A DNA stretch of 64,000 nt from Halalkalicoccus sp. CGA53 (GCF_036429475.1 NZ_CP144125.1:806001-870000), one strand, 5' to 3'; shown: positions 18,291-28,302, counted from the first letter of the stretch. A program made the numbers and translations. The notes: generated by a model from the sequence alone, not told the origin.

Positions 18291-20621
18291 TCACTCGACC
18301 GTGAAGACGACGCGCGTCCCGCCGCACTCGCTCTCCTCCAAGGAGACCGTCCAGCCGTGGGCCTCGGCGATCCGGTTGACGATGGCGAGGCCGAGCCCGG
18401 TGCCGTCCTCGCCGGTGGTGTAGCCGGCGTCGAGCGCGACCGCACGCTCCTCGGGCGGGATCCCGGGACCGTCGTCGGCCACGGCGAACCCACCCTCGGC
18501 GTCGGAGACGGAGACGGTCACGTCCTCGCCGCCGTGTTCGACGGCGTTCCGGTAGAGGTTCGCGAACAGCTCGACCAGTCGATCGGGGTCGGCCCTCACG
18601 GCGGATTTGACCTCGACGCCGAGCGTCGCGTCGGCCGTCTCGACGACCGACCAGGCCTCGCGTGCTGCGTCGGCGACGCTCACCGACTCCGTCTCACCGA
18701 CGACCTTCCCCTCGCGGGCCAGCGAGAGCAGGTCGTCGGTGAGAGCGTCCATCCGGCGGTGGGCGTCCTCGATCCGCGAGACTACCTCCTCCTCGCCGTC
18801 GAGCATCGCGAGGTAGCCCCGGGCAACGGTGAGCGGGTTTCGCAGGTCGTGGCTGACGACGCCCGCGAACTCCGAGAGCCGCTCGTTCTGTCTGGCGAGG
18901 TCGCGCTCGCGCGCTCTGAGCGTCGCCTCGCGGTCGGCACGTTCGAGCGCCGCCTCGACGTTCGCGGCGAGCACCCCCGCGAGCGAGACGGTCGACTCCG
19001 AGAAGGCGCCGATCTCGGTGCTCCCGGCGATGCCGATGCCGTACTCGCCGAACGGGAAGATCAGCTCCGTGCGGATCTCGGTCTCCGGGTTGTAGAGCCC
19101 GTCGTACTCCCGGATGTCGGGCGTGACGAACGGCTCGCCGGTCTCGAAGGTCCGCCAGGCCAGCCCCGAACCGGGCCCGAACTCCGGAAGCGGTGCGAAC
19201 ATCTCCGTGGCCGCCGCGGTGGCGGCGGCCGGCTCCAGGACCTCGCGCTCCTCGTCGTAGAGGTAGACGGCCGCCAGCCCCAGGTCGAGCACCTCGCGGG
19301 CGGCTCGCAGCGCCAGTCCCGCAACCGTCTCGTGGGTCTCGGCTGCCATCAGCTCCCGGGTCACACCGTGGAGGTCGTCGAGTCGCCGCTCGTGGCGCTT
19401 TCCCTCCGTTATGTCGGTGTAGATCACGAACCCACCTCGCTCCCTCCCGTCGGTCGTTGGGACGACGTGGACGAGGAACTCCCGGCCGCCGTCGGCCGCC
19501 AACCGCGTGACCTCCGCGGTGTAGCCCTCGCCCGCGGCCATCCGCTCGTCGAGCGCCGTCGCGGTCGACTCCTCTCCCTCGGGGACGAACCGCTCGTTGA
19601 GCTCCTCGACGGGGGCGGCCGTGGGATCGAAGCCGAAGACCCGCTCGAACGCCGGATTGACCGCCCTGACGCTCACCGCGTCCCCGCCGACCTCGTAGCT
19701 CACCACGGGTTCGGGGACGTTCTCGAACAGCGCCGCGAGGCGGTCGCGTTCGTCGGCGAGCCGTGACTCCGCGCGGATACGGGCGACCGCCTCCGCGACC
19801 GTCGACATGAGCAGTTCGACCAGCTTCACGTCGCGTTCGTCGAAGGCGTGCGTCTCGGTCGCGACCGCCTGAAAGACGCCGATGCCGCCGATCGGGACGC
19901 TCACGCCCGACCGGTAGCTCTCGGAGGCGGGGTCGGCGTCCGGGTCCCGCTCGACGACCGGGACGAGCCGCGACTCACCGCTCGTGTACGTTCGGCCGGC
20001 GAGCCCCTCGTCGGTGCGCATCGTCCGCACCCCCGCGGGCTTCGTCGCGGACGACCAGGCCCGCGGGACGAGCCAGCCGTCCTCGGCGACGAGGATCGAA
20101 CAGAGCTCGAACGCGAGGACGTCCTCGGCGACGGAGACCGCGAGGTCGTACACTTCGGACTCGTCCCGGCAGGCGATCATCGCCGTCGAGCCCGCGTGGA
20201 GCCGTTCGATCCGCCGCGACTGCGCGTCGAGGCGCTCCTCGGCCGCCCGCCGGTCGCCGACGTCCCTGACGAAGACGACGACGTGGATCGGCCCCTCGTC
20301 TCCCGCGAGCGCGCGCAGGTCGAACGCCGCGTCGAGCTCTTCCCGGTCGTCGCGGGTGATCGGGCGCTCGATCGAGAGTGCCCGGTCCTCCCCCTCGACG
20401 ATCCGGTCGACGGCCGAGCGGAGCTCCCTGACCGTCGCGGTCGAGACGACGCCTCGCTCGGCGAGCACCGAGAGGTCGCGGCCGAGCAGCTCGGAGCGTT
20501 CGTCGCCGACGAGCACGGCGACTGCCTCGTTGAGGTAGGCGAGCGAGTGCGCGGGGTCGACGACGAACAGCCCCTCGTCGGTCGCCTCGACGATCCGGGA
20601 GAGCGAGCGGTCATCGAACAT
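18291..20621 (-). CDS. multi-sensor histidine kinase (PAS-GAF-PAS-GAF-HisKA-HATPase)
   Basis: The 776-residue protein has no transmembrane helix, so it senses cytoplasmic signals. Domains in order, approximate residues: PAS 5-125, GAF 140-275, PAS 285-405, GAF 415-560, HisKA about 575-640 with the phospho-acceptor in VVSHDLRNP, and HATPase 655-776 with N-box NLYRNAVEHGG, G1 DDGPGIP and G2 GTGLGLAIV. It is a typical haloarchaeal phototactic/redox-type sensor architecture without recognisable cofactor site. Its stop is one base from the convergent DUF4336 stop. No response regulator is adjacent. Confidence 0.93.
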   Translation of the reverse strand: MFDDRSLSRIVEATDEGLFVVDPAHSLAYLNEAVAVLVGDERSELLGRDLSVLAERGVVSTATVRELRSAVDRIVEGEDRALSIERPITRDDREELDAAFDLRALAGDEGPIHVVVFVRDVGDRRAAEERLDAQSRRIERLHAGSTAMIACRDESEVYDLAVSVAEDVLAFELCSILVAEDGWLVPRAWSSATKPAGVRTMRTDEGLAGRTYTSGESRLVPVVERDPDADPASESYRSGVSVPIGGIGVFQAVATETHAFDERDVKLVELLMSTVAEAVARIRAESRLADERDRLAALFENVPEPVVSYEVGGDAVSVRAVNPAFERVFGFDPTAAPVEELNERFVPEGEESTATALDERMAAGEGYTAEVTRLAADGGREFLVHVVPTTDGRERGGFVIYTDITEGKRHERRLDDLHGVTRELMAAETHETVAGLALRAAREVLDLGLAAVYLYDEEREVLEPAAATAAATEMFAPLPEFGPGSGLAWRTFETGEPFVTPDIREYDGLYNPETEIRTELIFPFGEYGIGIAGSTEIGAFSESTVSLAGVLAANVEAALERADREATLRARERDLARQNERLSEFAGVVSHDLRNPLTVARGYLAMLDGEEEVVSRIEDAHRRMDALTDDLLSLAREGKVVGETESVSVADAAREAWSVVETADATLGVEVKSAVRADPDRLVELFANLYRNAVEHGGEDVTVSVSDAEGGFAVADDGPGIPPEERAVALDAGYTTGEDGTGLGLAIVNRIAEAHGWTVSLEESECGGTRVVFTVE

Positions 20622-20769
20622 TGGGATTCACGGGACCGCCGGTCGGCCTGTCTACCCCCGAAAACCTCTCTCGAAGAATAACAGTTTCGGCCGACAGGTC
20701 CGTCGGCGACCCGACGTCCTCTGTGACCCCCGCGGTTCCGGAGCTCGTCACACGGGACAGGAGACGCCG

Positions 20770-21279
20770 TCAGTTCATCGTCCAGATGACGTAGTTGAGC
20801 ACGACCGCGAAGCTCACCCAGCCGATGTAGGGGAGAAACAGCACCGCAGCACGACGGTCGACCCGGGCGAAGGCGTAGGCGGTGACGAGGATCGCCGCCC
20901 AGAGCGGGACGATCACCGCGAGGCCCGCGGCCGGACTCTGGAGGCCGAAGAACGCGGGCGTCCACGCGAGGTTCAGGACCATCTGGACGGCGAAGGTGCC
21001 GAAGGCGACCCGCACGTCCCGTCGGTCGAGTCCCCGCCGGTAGAGCAGGTAACACGCGAGGCCGAGACAGGTGAAGATGAGCGTCCAGGCGACCGGGAAG
21101 GCGATCTCCGGCGGGTAGAACGCGGGCCGGTCGATCCAGCCGGTGTCGCTGCCGACGGCGAGAGCGGGCGAGGAGCCGATCAGGTTCACGCCGAGGACGA
21201 ACCCGAGCGCGACGAGCAGTTCTCGCGGGTCGAACGACCGGTCGAGGGCGTCGAATCGGAGGGTTTCGGTCAGCGTCAT
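20770..21279 (-). CDS. tspO: TspO/MBR family membrane protein
   Basis: The 169-residue protein has five predicted membrane helices, as the family requires. Signatures are RPAFYPPEIAFPVAWTLIFTCLGLACYLLYR (the WxxL/Y substrate region), NLAWTPAFFGLQSP and LPYIGWVSFAVVLNYVIW. TspO proteins bind tetrapyrroles and can act in porphyrin turnover or photooxidative control; in haloarchaea they appear near carotenoid and light-response genes, though none is next to it here. ATG 21279 is chosen at the start of a short hydrophilic leader. Confidence 0.92.
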   Translation of the reverse strand: MTLTETLRFDALDRSFDPRELLVALGFVLGVNLIGSSPALAVGSDTGWIDRPAFYPPEIAFPVAWTLIFTCLGLACYLLYRRGLDRRDVRVAFGTFAVQMVLNLAWTPAFFGLQSPAAGLAVIVPLWAAILVTAYAFARVDRRAAVLFLPYIGWVSFAVVLNYVIWTMN

Positions 21280-21329
21280 GCGTTCGGGTAGGTGCGCGAA
21301 GCCCCTAACGCTTCGTGAGGTACCCTCGA

Positions 21330-21605
21330 TCAGTGTTTCTCGAAATCCTCGAGATCGCCCTGCGGGTCGCCCTCCTCGAGTTCGACGCCCTCGACCTCGG
21401 CCTTGACCGGACCGCGGTGACACCACTCGACCATCGTCTCGACGTCGTCTTCCTCCCCCTCGAAGGCCGCCTCCACGCGGCCGTCCTCTAGATTACGAAC
21501 CCAGCCGGTCAGGTCGTGTGCGCGGGCGGTCTCGTGGGCGTTGTCGCGGAAGTGGACGTCCTGGACGTTCCCCGAGACGAACAGGTGGACGCGTCTCTCT
21601 GGCAT
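21330..21605 (-). CDS. acyP: acylphosphatase
   Basis: Hydrolyses carboxyl-phosphate bonds in small acyl phosphates. The 91-residue protein fits the single-domain family length. The phosphate loop reads SGNVQDVHFRDNAHETA, retaining the catalytic arginine (HFR), and the catalytic asparagine is in GWVRNLEDG. The usual loop GRVQGVxFR is changed at two normally conserved positions (Arg to Asn and Gly to Asp), which may alter activity. It is divergent from alaS with a 115-base gap. Confidence 0.9.
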   Translation of the reverse strand: MPERRVHLFVSGNVQDVHFRDNAHETARAHDLTGWVRNLEDGRVEAAFEGEEDDVETMVEWCHRGPVKAEVEGVELEEGDPQGDLEDFEKH

Positions 21606-21720
21606 GGCCGACCTCCTCGCCGGCCGGTGATAGCGCTTGGCCCGTCGCGTGCGATACGCACGGTTTCGGGGGCTCTCGGCTTGCGCAACTGTTTTGGAGT
21701 CGGACAAGCGAGAGGGGGCA

Positions 21721-24486
21721 ATGAGCGATCTCGACGCCGAGTATCGCCTCGAGTATTTCGAGGCGAACGACTTCGTCCGAAAGGAGTGTCCCGGTTGTGG
21801 CGCTCACTTCTGGACGCGACAGCACGATCAGGAGATCTGCGGGGAGCCGCCCTGCGGGGAGTACACGTTCATCGGGAACCCCGGCTTCGACGAGGAGTAC
21901 ACCTTAGAGGAGATGCGCGAGGCCTTTCTCTCCTTCTTCGAGGACCACGACCACGAGCGGATCGAGCCGTACCCGGTCGCGGCGAACCGCTGGCGCGACG
22001 ACGTCCTGCTCACCCAGGCTTCGATCTACGACTTCCAACCGCTGGTCACCAGCGGGAAGACCCCGCCGCCGGCGAACCCCCTGACGATCTCCCAGCCCTG
22101 CATCCGGATGCAGGACATCGACAACGTCGGTAAAACGGGTCGGCACACGATGGCCTTCGAGATGATGGCGCATCACGCGTTCAACACGCAGGACGACGTC
22201 GACCCCGACGAGTACGCCTATTATGGAGAGGTCTACTGGAAGGACGAGACCGTCGAGTACTGCGACGAGTTCTTCGAGTCGCTCGGCGTTCCACTCGAGG
22301 AGATCACCTACATCGAGGACCCGTGGGTCGGCGGCGGCAACGCGGGGCCGGCAATCGAGGTGATCTACGAGGGGGTCGAACTCGCGACGCTCGTCTTCAT
22401 GTGCATGGAGCAGGACCCCGACGGCGAGTACGAGATGAAAGACGGCAACTCCTACTCGTTCATGGATACGTACATCGTCGACACGGGCTACGGGCTCGAA
22501 CGGTGGACGTGGGTCTCTCAGGGCACGCCGACGGTCTACGAGGCGGTCTACCCCGACATGATCGCGTTCCTCTCGGAGAACGCGGGCGTCGAGCACACCG
22601 AGGAGGAGACGGAGCTGATCGGTCGGGCGGCGGCGATCGCCGGCAACATGGACGTCGACGAGATCAAGGACGTCGAGAGCGCCCGCGCCGAGATGGCCGC
22701 GGCGCTCGACACGACTCCAGACGAACTCGACGCGCTGCTCTCGCCGCTGGAGTCGATCTACGCCATCGCCGATCACTGCCGTACCCTCGCGTACATGCTC
22801 GGCGACGGTATCGTCCCCTCGAACGTCGCGACGGGCTACCTCGCACGGATGGTGCTCCGGCGGACCAAACGGCTCTGTGACACGATCGGCGTCGACGCGC
22901 CGCTCGACGAACTGGTGGATATGCAGGCCGAACGCCTCGGCTACGAGAACCGCGATACGATCCGGGACATCGTCCGGACGGAGGTCGAGAAGTACAGGGA
23001 GACGCTCGAACGCGGCGGGCGTCGCGTCGAGACGCTCGCCGAGGAGTACGCGGATCGCGAGGAGCCGATCCCGGTCTCGGAGCTGATCGAACTGTACGAC
23101 AGCCACGGCATCCAGCCGGACATGGTCGAGGAGATCGCCGACTGCGAGGGGGCGTCGGTGGAGGTCCCGGAGGACTTCTACGCGCAGGTCGCCGCACGCC
23201 ACGACGAGGCACAGGGTGTCGAGGCCGAGGACGAGCACGACGAGCGACTCGCCGACCTCCCGAGCACCGAGAAGCTCTACTACGACGACCAGGAGCGCGG
23301 CGAGTTCGAGGCGGTCGTGCTCGACGTGCTGGAGACCGACGACGGTTACGACGTCGTCCTCGACCAGACCCACTTCTACCCGGAGGGCGGCGGCCAGCCC
23401 GCGGACACGGGGACGCTCTCCTCGGAGGAGACGACCGTCGAGGTGCTCGACGTGCAGGAACGCGACGGGGTGATCGTCCACCGGACCGACGAGGACCCCG
23501 GCAAGGGCGAGTTCGTCACGGGACGGATCGACACCGAGCGCAGGGCGGCGCTCGCGCGTCACCACACGGCGACGCACGTCGTCGGCTTCGCCGCCCGGCA
23601 GGTCCTCGGCGAACACGTCAGACAGGCGGGCGCACAGAAGGGCGTCGAGAGCGCCCGCCTCGACGTGAGACACTACGAGCGGGTCTCTCGCGAGCAGGTG
23701 CGGGAGATCGAGCGGCTCGCGAACGACCTCGTGATCGCCAACCTCCCCGTCACCCAGGAGTGGCCCCACCGGAACGAGGCCGAGGCGACCCACGGCTTCG
23801 ACCTCTACCAGGGCGGCATCCCGCCGGGTGAGCGGATTCGGCTGATCCACGTCGGCGAGGACGTCCAGGCCTGCGGCGGCACGCACGTCTCCCGGACCGG
23901 GGAGATCGGGGCGATCAAACTGCTCTCGACCGAGCGGATCCAGGACGGCGTCGAGCGGCTCACGTTCGCGGCCGGTCCGGCCGCGATCCAGGCGACCCAG
24001 GAGACCGAGGACGCCCTCTACGACGCCGCCGGGGTGCTCGACGTCTCGCCGGGCGAGGTGCCCGCGACCGCCGAGCGCTTCTTCGAGGAGTGGAAGGCCC
24101 GCGGCAAGGAGATCGACTCGCTGAAGGCCGAACTCGCGGAGCTCCGAACCGGCGAGGGCGAGACGGTCGACGTCGGCGGGACGACGGCCGTGATCCAGCG
24201 ACTGGACGGCGGCGCGGACGAACTCCGGGCGACGGCCAACGCCATCGCGGAGGAGGGCAACGTCGCGGTGCTCGGCAGCGGGGTCGACGGCGCGCAGTTC
24301 GTCGTCGCGGCCCCCGACGGTGCCGGGATCAACGCGGGCGAGGTCGTCGGCGAACTCGCCTCGCGCGTCGGCGGCGGCGGCGGCGGCCCGCCCGACTTTG
24401 CACAGGGCGGCGGCCCCGAGGCCGGGAAGCTCGACGAGGCGCTCGAGGCCGCACCGGAGATCCTCAAACGGGTGCTGAACGCCTGA
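21721..24486 (+). CDS. alaS: alanyl-tRNA synthetase
   Basis: Charges tRNA-Ala. The 921-residue protein has the archaeal form: a zinc-containing N-terminal extension (CPGCGAHFW... [11 protein letters not shown]), the class II catalytic core with motif [14 protein letters not shown] and the [13 protein letters not shown] region, the editing domain with HHTATHVV and CGGTHV, and a C-terminal Gly-rich C-Ala domain ending [14 protein letters not shown]. All editing residues are in place. ATG 21721 is chosen because the conserved archaeal start [13 protein letters not shown] begins there; an upstream in-frame ATG at 21637 precedes it. Confidence 0.98.
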   Translation: MSDLDAEYRLEYFEANDFVRKECPGCGAHFWTRQHDQEICGEPPCGEYTFIGNPGFDEEYTLEEMREAFLSFFEDHDHERIEPYPVAANRWRDDVLLTQASIYDFQPLVTSGKTPPPANPLTISQPCIRMQDIDNVGKTGRHTMAFEMMAHHAFNTQDDVDPDEYAYYGEVYWKDETVEYCDEFFESLGVPLEEITYIEDPWVGGGNAGPAIEVIYEGVELATLVFMCMEQDPDGEYEMKDGNSYSFMDTYIVDTGYGLERWTWVSQGTPTVYEAVYPDMIAFLSENAGVEHTEEETELIGRAAAIAGNMDVDEIKDVESARAEMAAALDTTPDELDALLSPLESIYAIADHCRTLAYMLGDGIVPSNVATGYLARMVLRRTKRLCDTIGVDAPLDELVDMQAERLGYENRDTIRDIVRTEVEKYRETLERGGRRVETLAEEYADREEPIPVSELIELYDSHGIQPDMVEEIADCEGASVEVPEDFYAQVAARHDEAQGVEAEDEHDERLADLPSTEKLYYDDQERGEFEAVVLDVLETDDGYDVVLDQTHFYPEGGGQPADTGTLSSEETTVEVLDVQERDGVIVHRTDEDPGKGEFVTGRIDTERRAALARHHTATHVVGFAARQVLGEHVRQAGAQKGVESARLDVRHYERVSREQVREIERLANDLVIANLPVTQEWPHRNEAEATHGFDLYQGGIPPGERIRLIHVGEDVQACGGTHVSRTGEIGAIKLLSTERIQDGVERLTFAAGPAAIQATQETEDALYDAAGVLDVSPGEVPATAERFFEEWKARGKEIDSLKAELAELRTGEGETVDVGGTTAVIQRLDGGADELRATANAIAEEGNVAVLGSGVDGAQFVVAAPDGAGINAGEVVGELASRVGGGGGGPPDFAQGGGPEAGKLDEALEAAPEILKRVLNA

Positions 24487-24551
24487 GTAGTACCAGACAG
24501 AAGCGCCGTTAAATCAACACTTTTCACCGGAGTACGACCTCTCTCGGAGCG

Positions 24552-25631
24552 ATGAGACGACGTACCTTCATGCGATACGGCGGGGGCGTGGGGGCGACGC
24601 TGGCGCTGGCCGGCTGTCTCGACGACGAAGACGAGGACGACCCCCAGCCCGACGACGACGGGACGGACGCGGACGAGCCGGACACGGAGACGGACGACAC
24701 CGACGACGCGGGCCTCGACTTCCCGACTGAGTCGCTCGAGTGGATGGTGCCGTGGTCGGAGGGCGGCGGCACCGACCAGTACGTCAGGACGATCCAGCCG
24801 ATCGTCGAGGAGGAACTCGGCGAGTCGATCGCGGTCGACAACCGGGAGGGGGCCTCCCAGCAGATCGGCACCCAGCACCTCTACACCCAGGAGCCCGACG
24901 GCCACCGCTTCGGGACGGTGACGGTCCCGGGCTGGCAGTTCGCCTGGCTCATCGACGAGATCGACGACTGGCACGTCGCGGAGTTCGAGCCGATCGCCAC
25001 CCACGGCGAGTTCGGTTACACGATCATCGTCAACGACGCCTACGGGATCGAGGACTTCGAGGAGCTCAGAGACGCCTACGACGACGGCGAGATCGGCACC
25101 TTCGCATTCCAGGGCGTCGGGAGCGCGAGCCACGTCGTCACTCAGCTGTTGCGCGACGAGTACGGGATGAACTGGGAGTCGAGCGTCCCCTACGACGGCG
25201 GCGCGCTGGTGAACGAGGCGGTGATCTCCGACGAGGTTCCGGCGGGGATCTCGACGAACACCTCGGCGGTCGACGCGGTCGACTCCGGCGAGGCGTCGAT
25301 GGCGGTCAACCTCACGACCCTGGAGCTCGAGGCGTTCCCCGAGGTGGAGTCGATCGCCGAGTACGGCGACGAGATGGACTACATCACCCGGTTCGTCCAG
25401 ACGGCGATCGCACCGCCGGAGACCCCCGAGAACGTCAGGCAGGTCGTCTCCGAGGCGATCGAGACGGCGGTCGAGCACAAGGACACCCAGGCGTGGTCCG
25501 AGGAGACCGGCAACATCGTCAGCTACGGCGACATGGACGAGGCGAACGAGCAGATCGAGGGCACCCTCTCCCAGCTGGAGGAGAACGTCGACATCGAGGA
25601 GTTCCGGCAGATGGTCGAGGAGGAGGGCTGA
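24552..25631 (+). CDS. tripartite tricarboxylate transporter receptor (TctC/Bug-like), orphan
   Basis: The 359-residue lipoprotein is exported and lipid-anchored: a twin-arginine start (RRRTFMRY) and a lipobox ALAGC with Cys near residue 22, then an acidic linker rich in Asp/Glu/Thr. The mature part carries Bug-family features: PWSEGGGTDQYVRTIQP, IAVDNREGASQQIG and NEAVISDEVPAGIS. Such receptors deliver carboxylates to TctAB permeases. No tctA or tctB gene is beside it, so it either works with a distant permease or has another role such as signalling. Confidence 0.9.
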   Translation: MRRRTFMRYGGGVGATLALAGCLDDEDEDDPQPDDDGTDADEPDTETDDTDDAGLDFPTESLEWMVPWSEGGGTDQYVRTIQPIVEEELGESIAVDNREGASQQIGTQHLYTQEPDGHRFGTVTVPGWQFAWLIDEIDDWHVAEFEPIATHGEFGYTIIVNDAYGIEDFEELRDAYDDGEIGTFAFQGVGSASHVVTQLLRDEYGMNWESSVPYDGGALVNEAVISDEVPAGISTNTSAVDAVDSGEASMAVNLTTLELEAFPEVESIAEYGDEMDYITRFVQTAIAPPETPENVRQVVSEAIETAVEHKDTQAWSEETGNIVSYGDMDEANEQIEGTLSQLEENVDIEEFRQMVEEEG

Positions 25632-25704
25632 CCGTCGCGGTCGGGGTGGCCCGGTCGGTCCGAGATGGGTCGGAGTGAAGTCCGGTCGGGGAGAAGACCC
25701 CTCC

Positions 25705-26487
25705 ATGCGACGGGCGACGAACGACGGAGTCGAGATCGAGTACGCGGTCGATGGCGAGGGGGAGACGGTCGTCTCGATACCGGACCTCGGCTACGGCCCG
25801 TGGGCCTGCGCCTGGCAGCACGCCGCGTTCGCCGGACCGTTCGAGTCGGTCGTCCTCGCGCCCAGAGGCACCGCCCACTCCGACGCCCCACCAGGGCCGT
25901 ACTCCGTACCGGACCTCGCGGCGGACGTGGAGGCAGTCCTCGCCGACCTCGGTGCTCCCCGTGCGCACCTGGTCGGCACGGGACTGGGGGGGACGGTCGC
26001 CCTCTCGCACGCGCTCACCTACTCCCGGGCACGATCGCTCGCGCTGATTGGGGCGAGCCCTGGCGGGCCGCTCGCACGCCTCCCGGACGAGCCGCGGGCG
26101 GCGATGTACGCTCCGCGTGACGACCCCGAGGCGCTCCGCGAGTCGCTCTCGCCCGTCCTGAGCGAGCGGTTTCGAGCCGAGGTGCTCGACGTCGTCGAGT
26201 GGCGCGCGGGGGAGGACGCCGACCGGGAGGGCTGGGAGGCACAGGAGGCTGCGCTCCTGGAGTTCGACGCGAGCGATCGCCTCCACGAGATGACGGTCCC
26301 GGCGCTCGTGATCCACGGAACAGAGGACCGGGTCGTTCCGGTCGAGAACGGCCGACTGCTCGCGGAGACCCTCCCCCGGGGGGAGTTCGTCGGGATCGAC
26401 GGCGGGCCACACCTCGTGGGAATCGAACGCTCGCGGGCGGTGAACGACGAACTCGTTAACTTCTTGAACGAATCATCATCGGATTGA
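25705..26487 (+). CDS. alpha/beta-hydrolase fold protein lacking the catalytic serine
   Basis: The 260-residue protein has the alpha/beta-hydrolase layout: oxyanion-region VVSIPDLGYGPWA, nucleophile elbow LVGTGLGGTVAL at about residues 89-100, the acid in HGTEDRVVP, and the histidine in GGPHLVGIE. The elbow normally reads GxSxG; here it is G-T-G-L-G, with Gly93 where the nucleophilic Ser should be, so classical esterase activity is unlikely. It may be a lyase-like or non-catalytic member. ATG 25705 is chosen; the frame opens earlier at 25675. Confidence 0.88.
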   Translation: MRRATNDGVEIEYAVDGEGETVVSIPDLGYGPWACAWQHAAFAGPFESVVLAPRGTAHSDAPPGPYSVPDLAADVEAVLADLGAPRAHLVGTGLGGTVALSHALTYSRARSLALIGASPGGPLARLPDEPRAAMYAPRDDPEALRESLSPVLSERFRAEVLDVVEWRAGEDADREGWEAQEAALLEFDASDRLHEMTVPALVIHGTEDRVVPVENGRLLAETLPRGEFVGIDGGPHLVGIERSRAVNDELVNFLNESSSD

Positions 26488-26522
26488 TCGGGAACGGCGA
26501 GCCGATAGGGAAAAACACATAC

Positions 26523-26538
26523 CCGTGCAGTAGCACGG
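26523..26538. promoter_or_regulatory. perfect 6-bp palindrome at the promoter of the amidotransferase gene
   Basis: CCGTGC-AGTA-GCACGG forms a perfect inverted repeat eight bases before ATG 26546. With the upstream AAAAACACATA as TATA region, the palindrome would overlap the transcription start, a good place for a repressor site. A structural role in a short leader is the alternative. Confidence 0.4.
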
Positions 26539-26545
26539 ACACGGT

Positions 26546-27250
26546 ATGGACCGTCCCCGTATCGCTCTCCTGAACGCCGCGTACGACGGAACCTCCACCC
26601 GGCAGAACTTCCGTCGCGAACTCGACGCCGACCTCGTCGAGTTCGACGCCGCGAGCGGGGAGCTGCCCGAGAGCTTCGAGTACGACGCGGTCGTCGTCAC
26701 CGGATCGCGCGCCTCCGTCTACTGGGACGACCCGTGGATCCCGCCGCTGAAGGAGTGGGTCGGCGAGGCGATCGGTAGAGAGATCCCCTGTCTCGGCGTC
26801 TGTTACGGCCACCAGCTCCTCGCCGACGTCCTCGGCGGCGAGGTGCGGGACATGGGCGAGTACGAACTCGGCTACCGGGAGGTGACCCACGTCGGGGACT
26901 CGCCGCTCTTCTCGGGCATCGACGAGCGCTTCACCGTCTTCACGAGCCACTCCGACGAGGTGACGAGCCTCCCGCCGGGTGCGGAACCGACCGCCGAGAA
27001 CGACGTCTCGAACCACGGCTTCCGGAAGGGCAACGTCTTCGGCGTCCAGTTCCACCCGGAGTACGACACCGAGACCGCCCGCGCCATCGCCGAGGGAAAG
27101 CGCGGTGCGGTGCCCGACGACCAGTTAGAGGCCGTCCTCGCCGGCATCACCGAGGAGAACTACGCGGCCGCCTGCGAGGCGAAGGGCGTCTTCGAGAACT
27201 TCACACAGTACGTCAGGGACCAGCGGCTCCGGCCCACGGCCGCCGATTGA
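26546..27250 (+). CDS. class I glutamine amidotransferase-like protein
   Basis: The 234-residue single-domain protein has the class I glutaminase triad: Cys in LGVCYGHQLLA, and His plus Glu in GVQFHPEYD. TGSRASVYWDD before the nucleophile fits the GMP-synthase-like GATase subgroup. No synthetase partner is adjacent. Such stand-alone proteins are often annotated as GMP synthase glutamine-hydrolysing homologues or peptidase-like amidases; the amidated substrate is unknown. The C-terminal 50 residues are helical and extend beyond the usual domain. Confidence 0.9.
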   Translation: MDRPRIALLNAAYDGTSTRQNFRRELDADLVEFDAASGELPESFEYDAVVVTGSRASVYWDDPWIPPLKEWVGEAIGREIPCLGVCYGHQLLADVLGGEVRDMGEYELGYREVTHVGDSPLFSGIDERFTVFTSHSDEVTSLPPGAEPTAENDVSNHGFRKGNVFGVQFHPEYDTETARAIAEGKRGAVPDDQLEAVLAGITEENYAAACEAKGVFENFTQYVRDQRLRPTAAD

Positions 27251-27489
27251 GTCGCCCACCGAGCGGTGTCCCTCGGTACCCCCTCATCCGGAGACGTTCC
27301 GTCGTCGGTGATCGCACCTCTCGGGAACCCTCTCCGAGGCGACCGTTCGCAGAAAAGCCGAGCCGTTCGAATCGATCCGGATCCTTCCCTCCTCCCGACC
27401 GCTTCTCCGATTACGGTCAGCTCGCCACGGTCCGCGAAATAGTCAGTTCTGCTTTATCTCCTTTCGAGTGGTAGTACAGCACCGGAGAT
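27251..27489. other. intergenic gap upstream of the Tat-exported protein
   Basis: The 239 bases hold no gene. CAGTTCTGCTTTATCTCC near 27443-27460 could include a TATA region (CTTTATC) for the following gene. Confidence 0.4.
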
Positions 27490-28302
27490 ATGAACCAGTC
27501 GTATCCGACGTCCAGACGAACCGCGTTGAGAGTCATCGCGACCACGATGGTCGGAGCCACCGTCGGCGTGCAGGGGGTCACCGCGAGCGAGCACGAACAG
27601 TTCCCCGAGTGGCCGCGCGTGACGTGGGGCGAGCCCGTTCCGATGGGCGAGGGAACCGTCTCTACTTACCTGAGACACAGCCCCGCGGGAGACGTGAACC
27701 TCGTCGGGCTCTACTTCACCGCCGGTGCGTGGGAGGGGTTACCGTCGCCGGAGGAGGAGCCGCACGCACACTTCGCGCTCGACCTCCCGGACGGCGGCGA
27801 GGAGACGCCGTTCGCCTGGGTCGGTATCGACTGGGCTGCCGAGGGCCACCCCCCGATGGAGATCTACGGCGACCCCCACCTCGACATCCACTTCTACATG
27901 ATGGAACGGGATGCCGTCCACGAGATCCCGCCGGACGACGACTATCGGGTGCCGCTGGCCGCCGACCAGCACCCGCCGGACTACATCCGCACGCACGAGG
28001 TCGTCCCGATGATGGGCGAACACCTCGTCGACCCGACCGCACCCGAGTTCCAGGGCGAGCCGTTCACGCACACCTTCATCTGGGGCGCCTACGGCGGCGA
28101 TCTCACGTTCTACGAGCCCATGGTCACGATCGACTACCTCGAGGCGCTGCGCGAGGAGACGCGCACGGACATCGAGATGCCCGAGGCGTTCGCGCAGGCC
28201 GACGGGTACCCGACGCGGTACGCTATCGAGTACCACCCCGATCTCGACGCGTACACGGTTTCGCTCGAGTGTTTCAGGCCGTTCGACGGATCCCGCTGCT
28301 GA
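27490..28302 (+). CDS. Tat-exported protein, TTHB210/DUF5602-like
   Basis: The 270-residue protein starts with a twin-arginine signal (SRRTALRVIATTMVGATVGV) ending near residue 32 (VTASEHEQ). The mature domain has the conserved runs GDVNLVGLYFTAGAWEGL, PHLDIHFYMMERDAV, PMMGEHLVDP and THTFIWGAYGGDLTFYEP. This order resembles a family of secreted bacterial/archaeal proteins related to Thermus TTHB210 (DUF5602, from memory). Histidines in HLDIHFYM, MGEHL and HTFIW could form a metal site. Function unknown. GGAG just before ATG 27490 is a likely ribosome binding site. Confidence 0.75.
   Translation: MNQSYPTSRRTALRVIATTMVGATVGVQGVTASEHEQFPEWPRVTWGEPVPMGEGTVSTYLRHSPAGDVNLVGLYFTAGAWEGLPSPEEEPHAHFALDLPDGGEETPFAWVGIDWAAEGHPPMEIYGDPHLDIHFYMMERDAVHEIPPDDDYRVPLAADQHPPDYIRTHEVVPMMGEHLVDPTAPEFQGEPFTHTFIWGAYGGDLTFYEPMVTIDYLEALREETRTDIEMPEAFAQADGYPTRYAIEYHPDLDAYTVSLECFRPFDGSRC

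Noticed and set aside
21904-23886. 660-codon minus-strand frame inside alaS
   Set aside because: Antisense of a certain gene; composition is typical of shadow frames at high G/C third positions.
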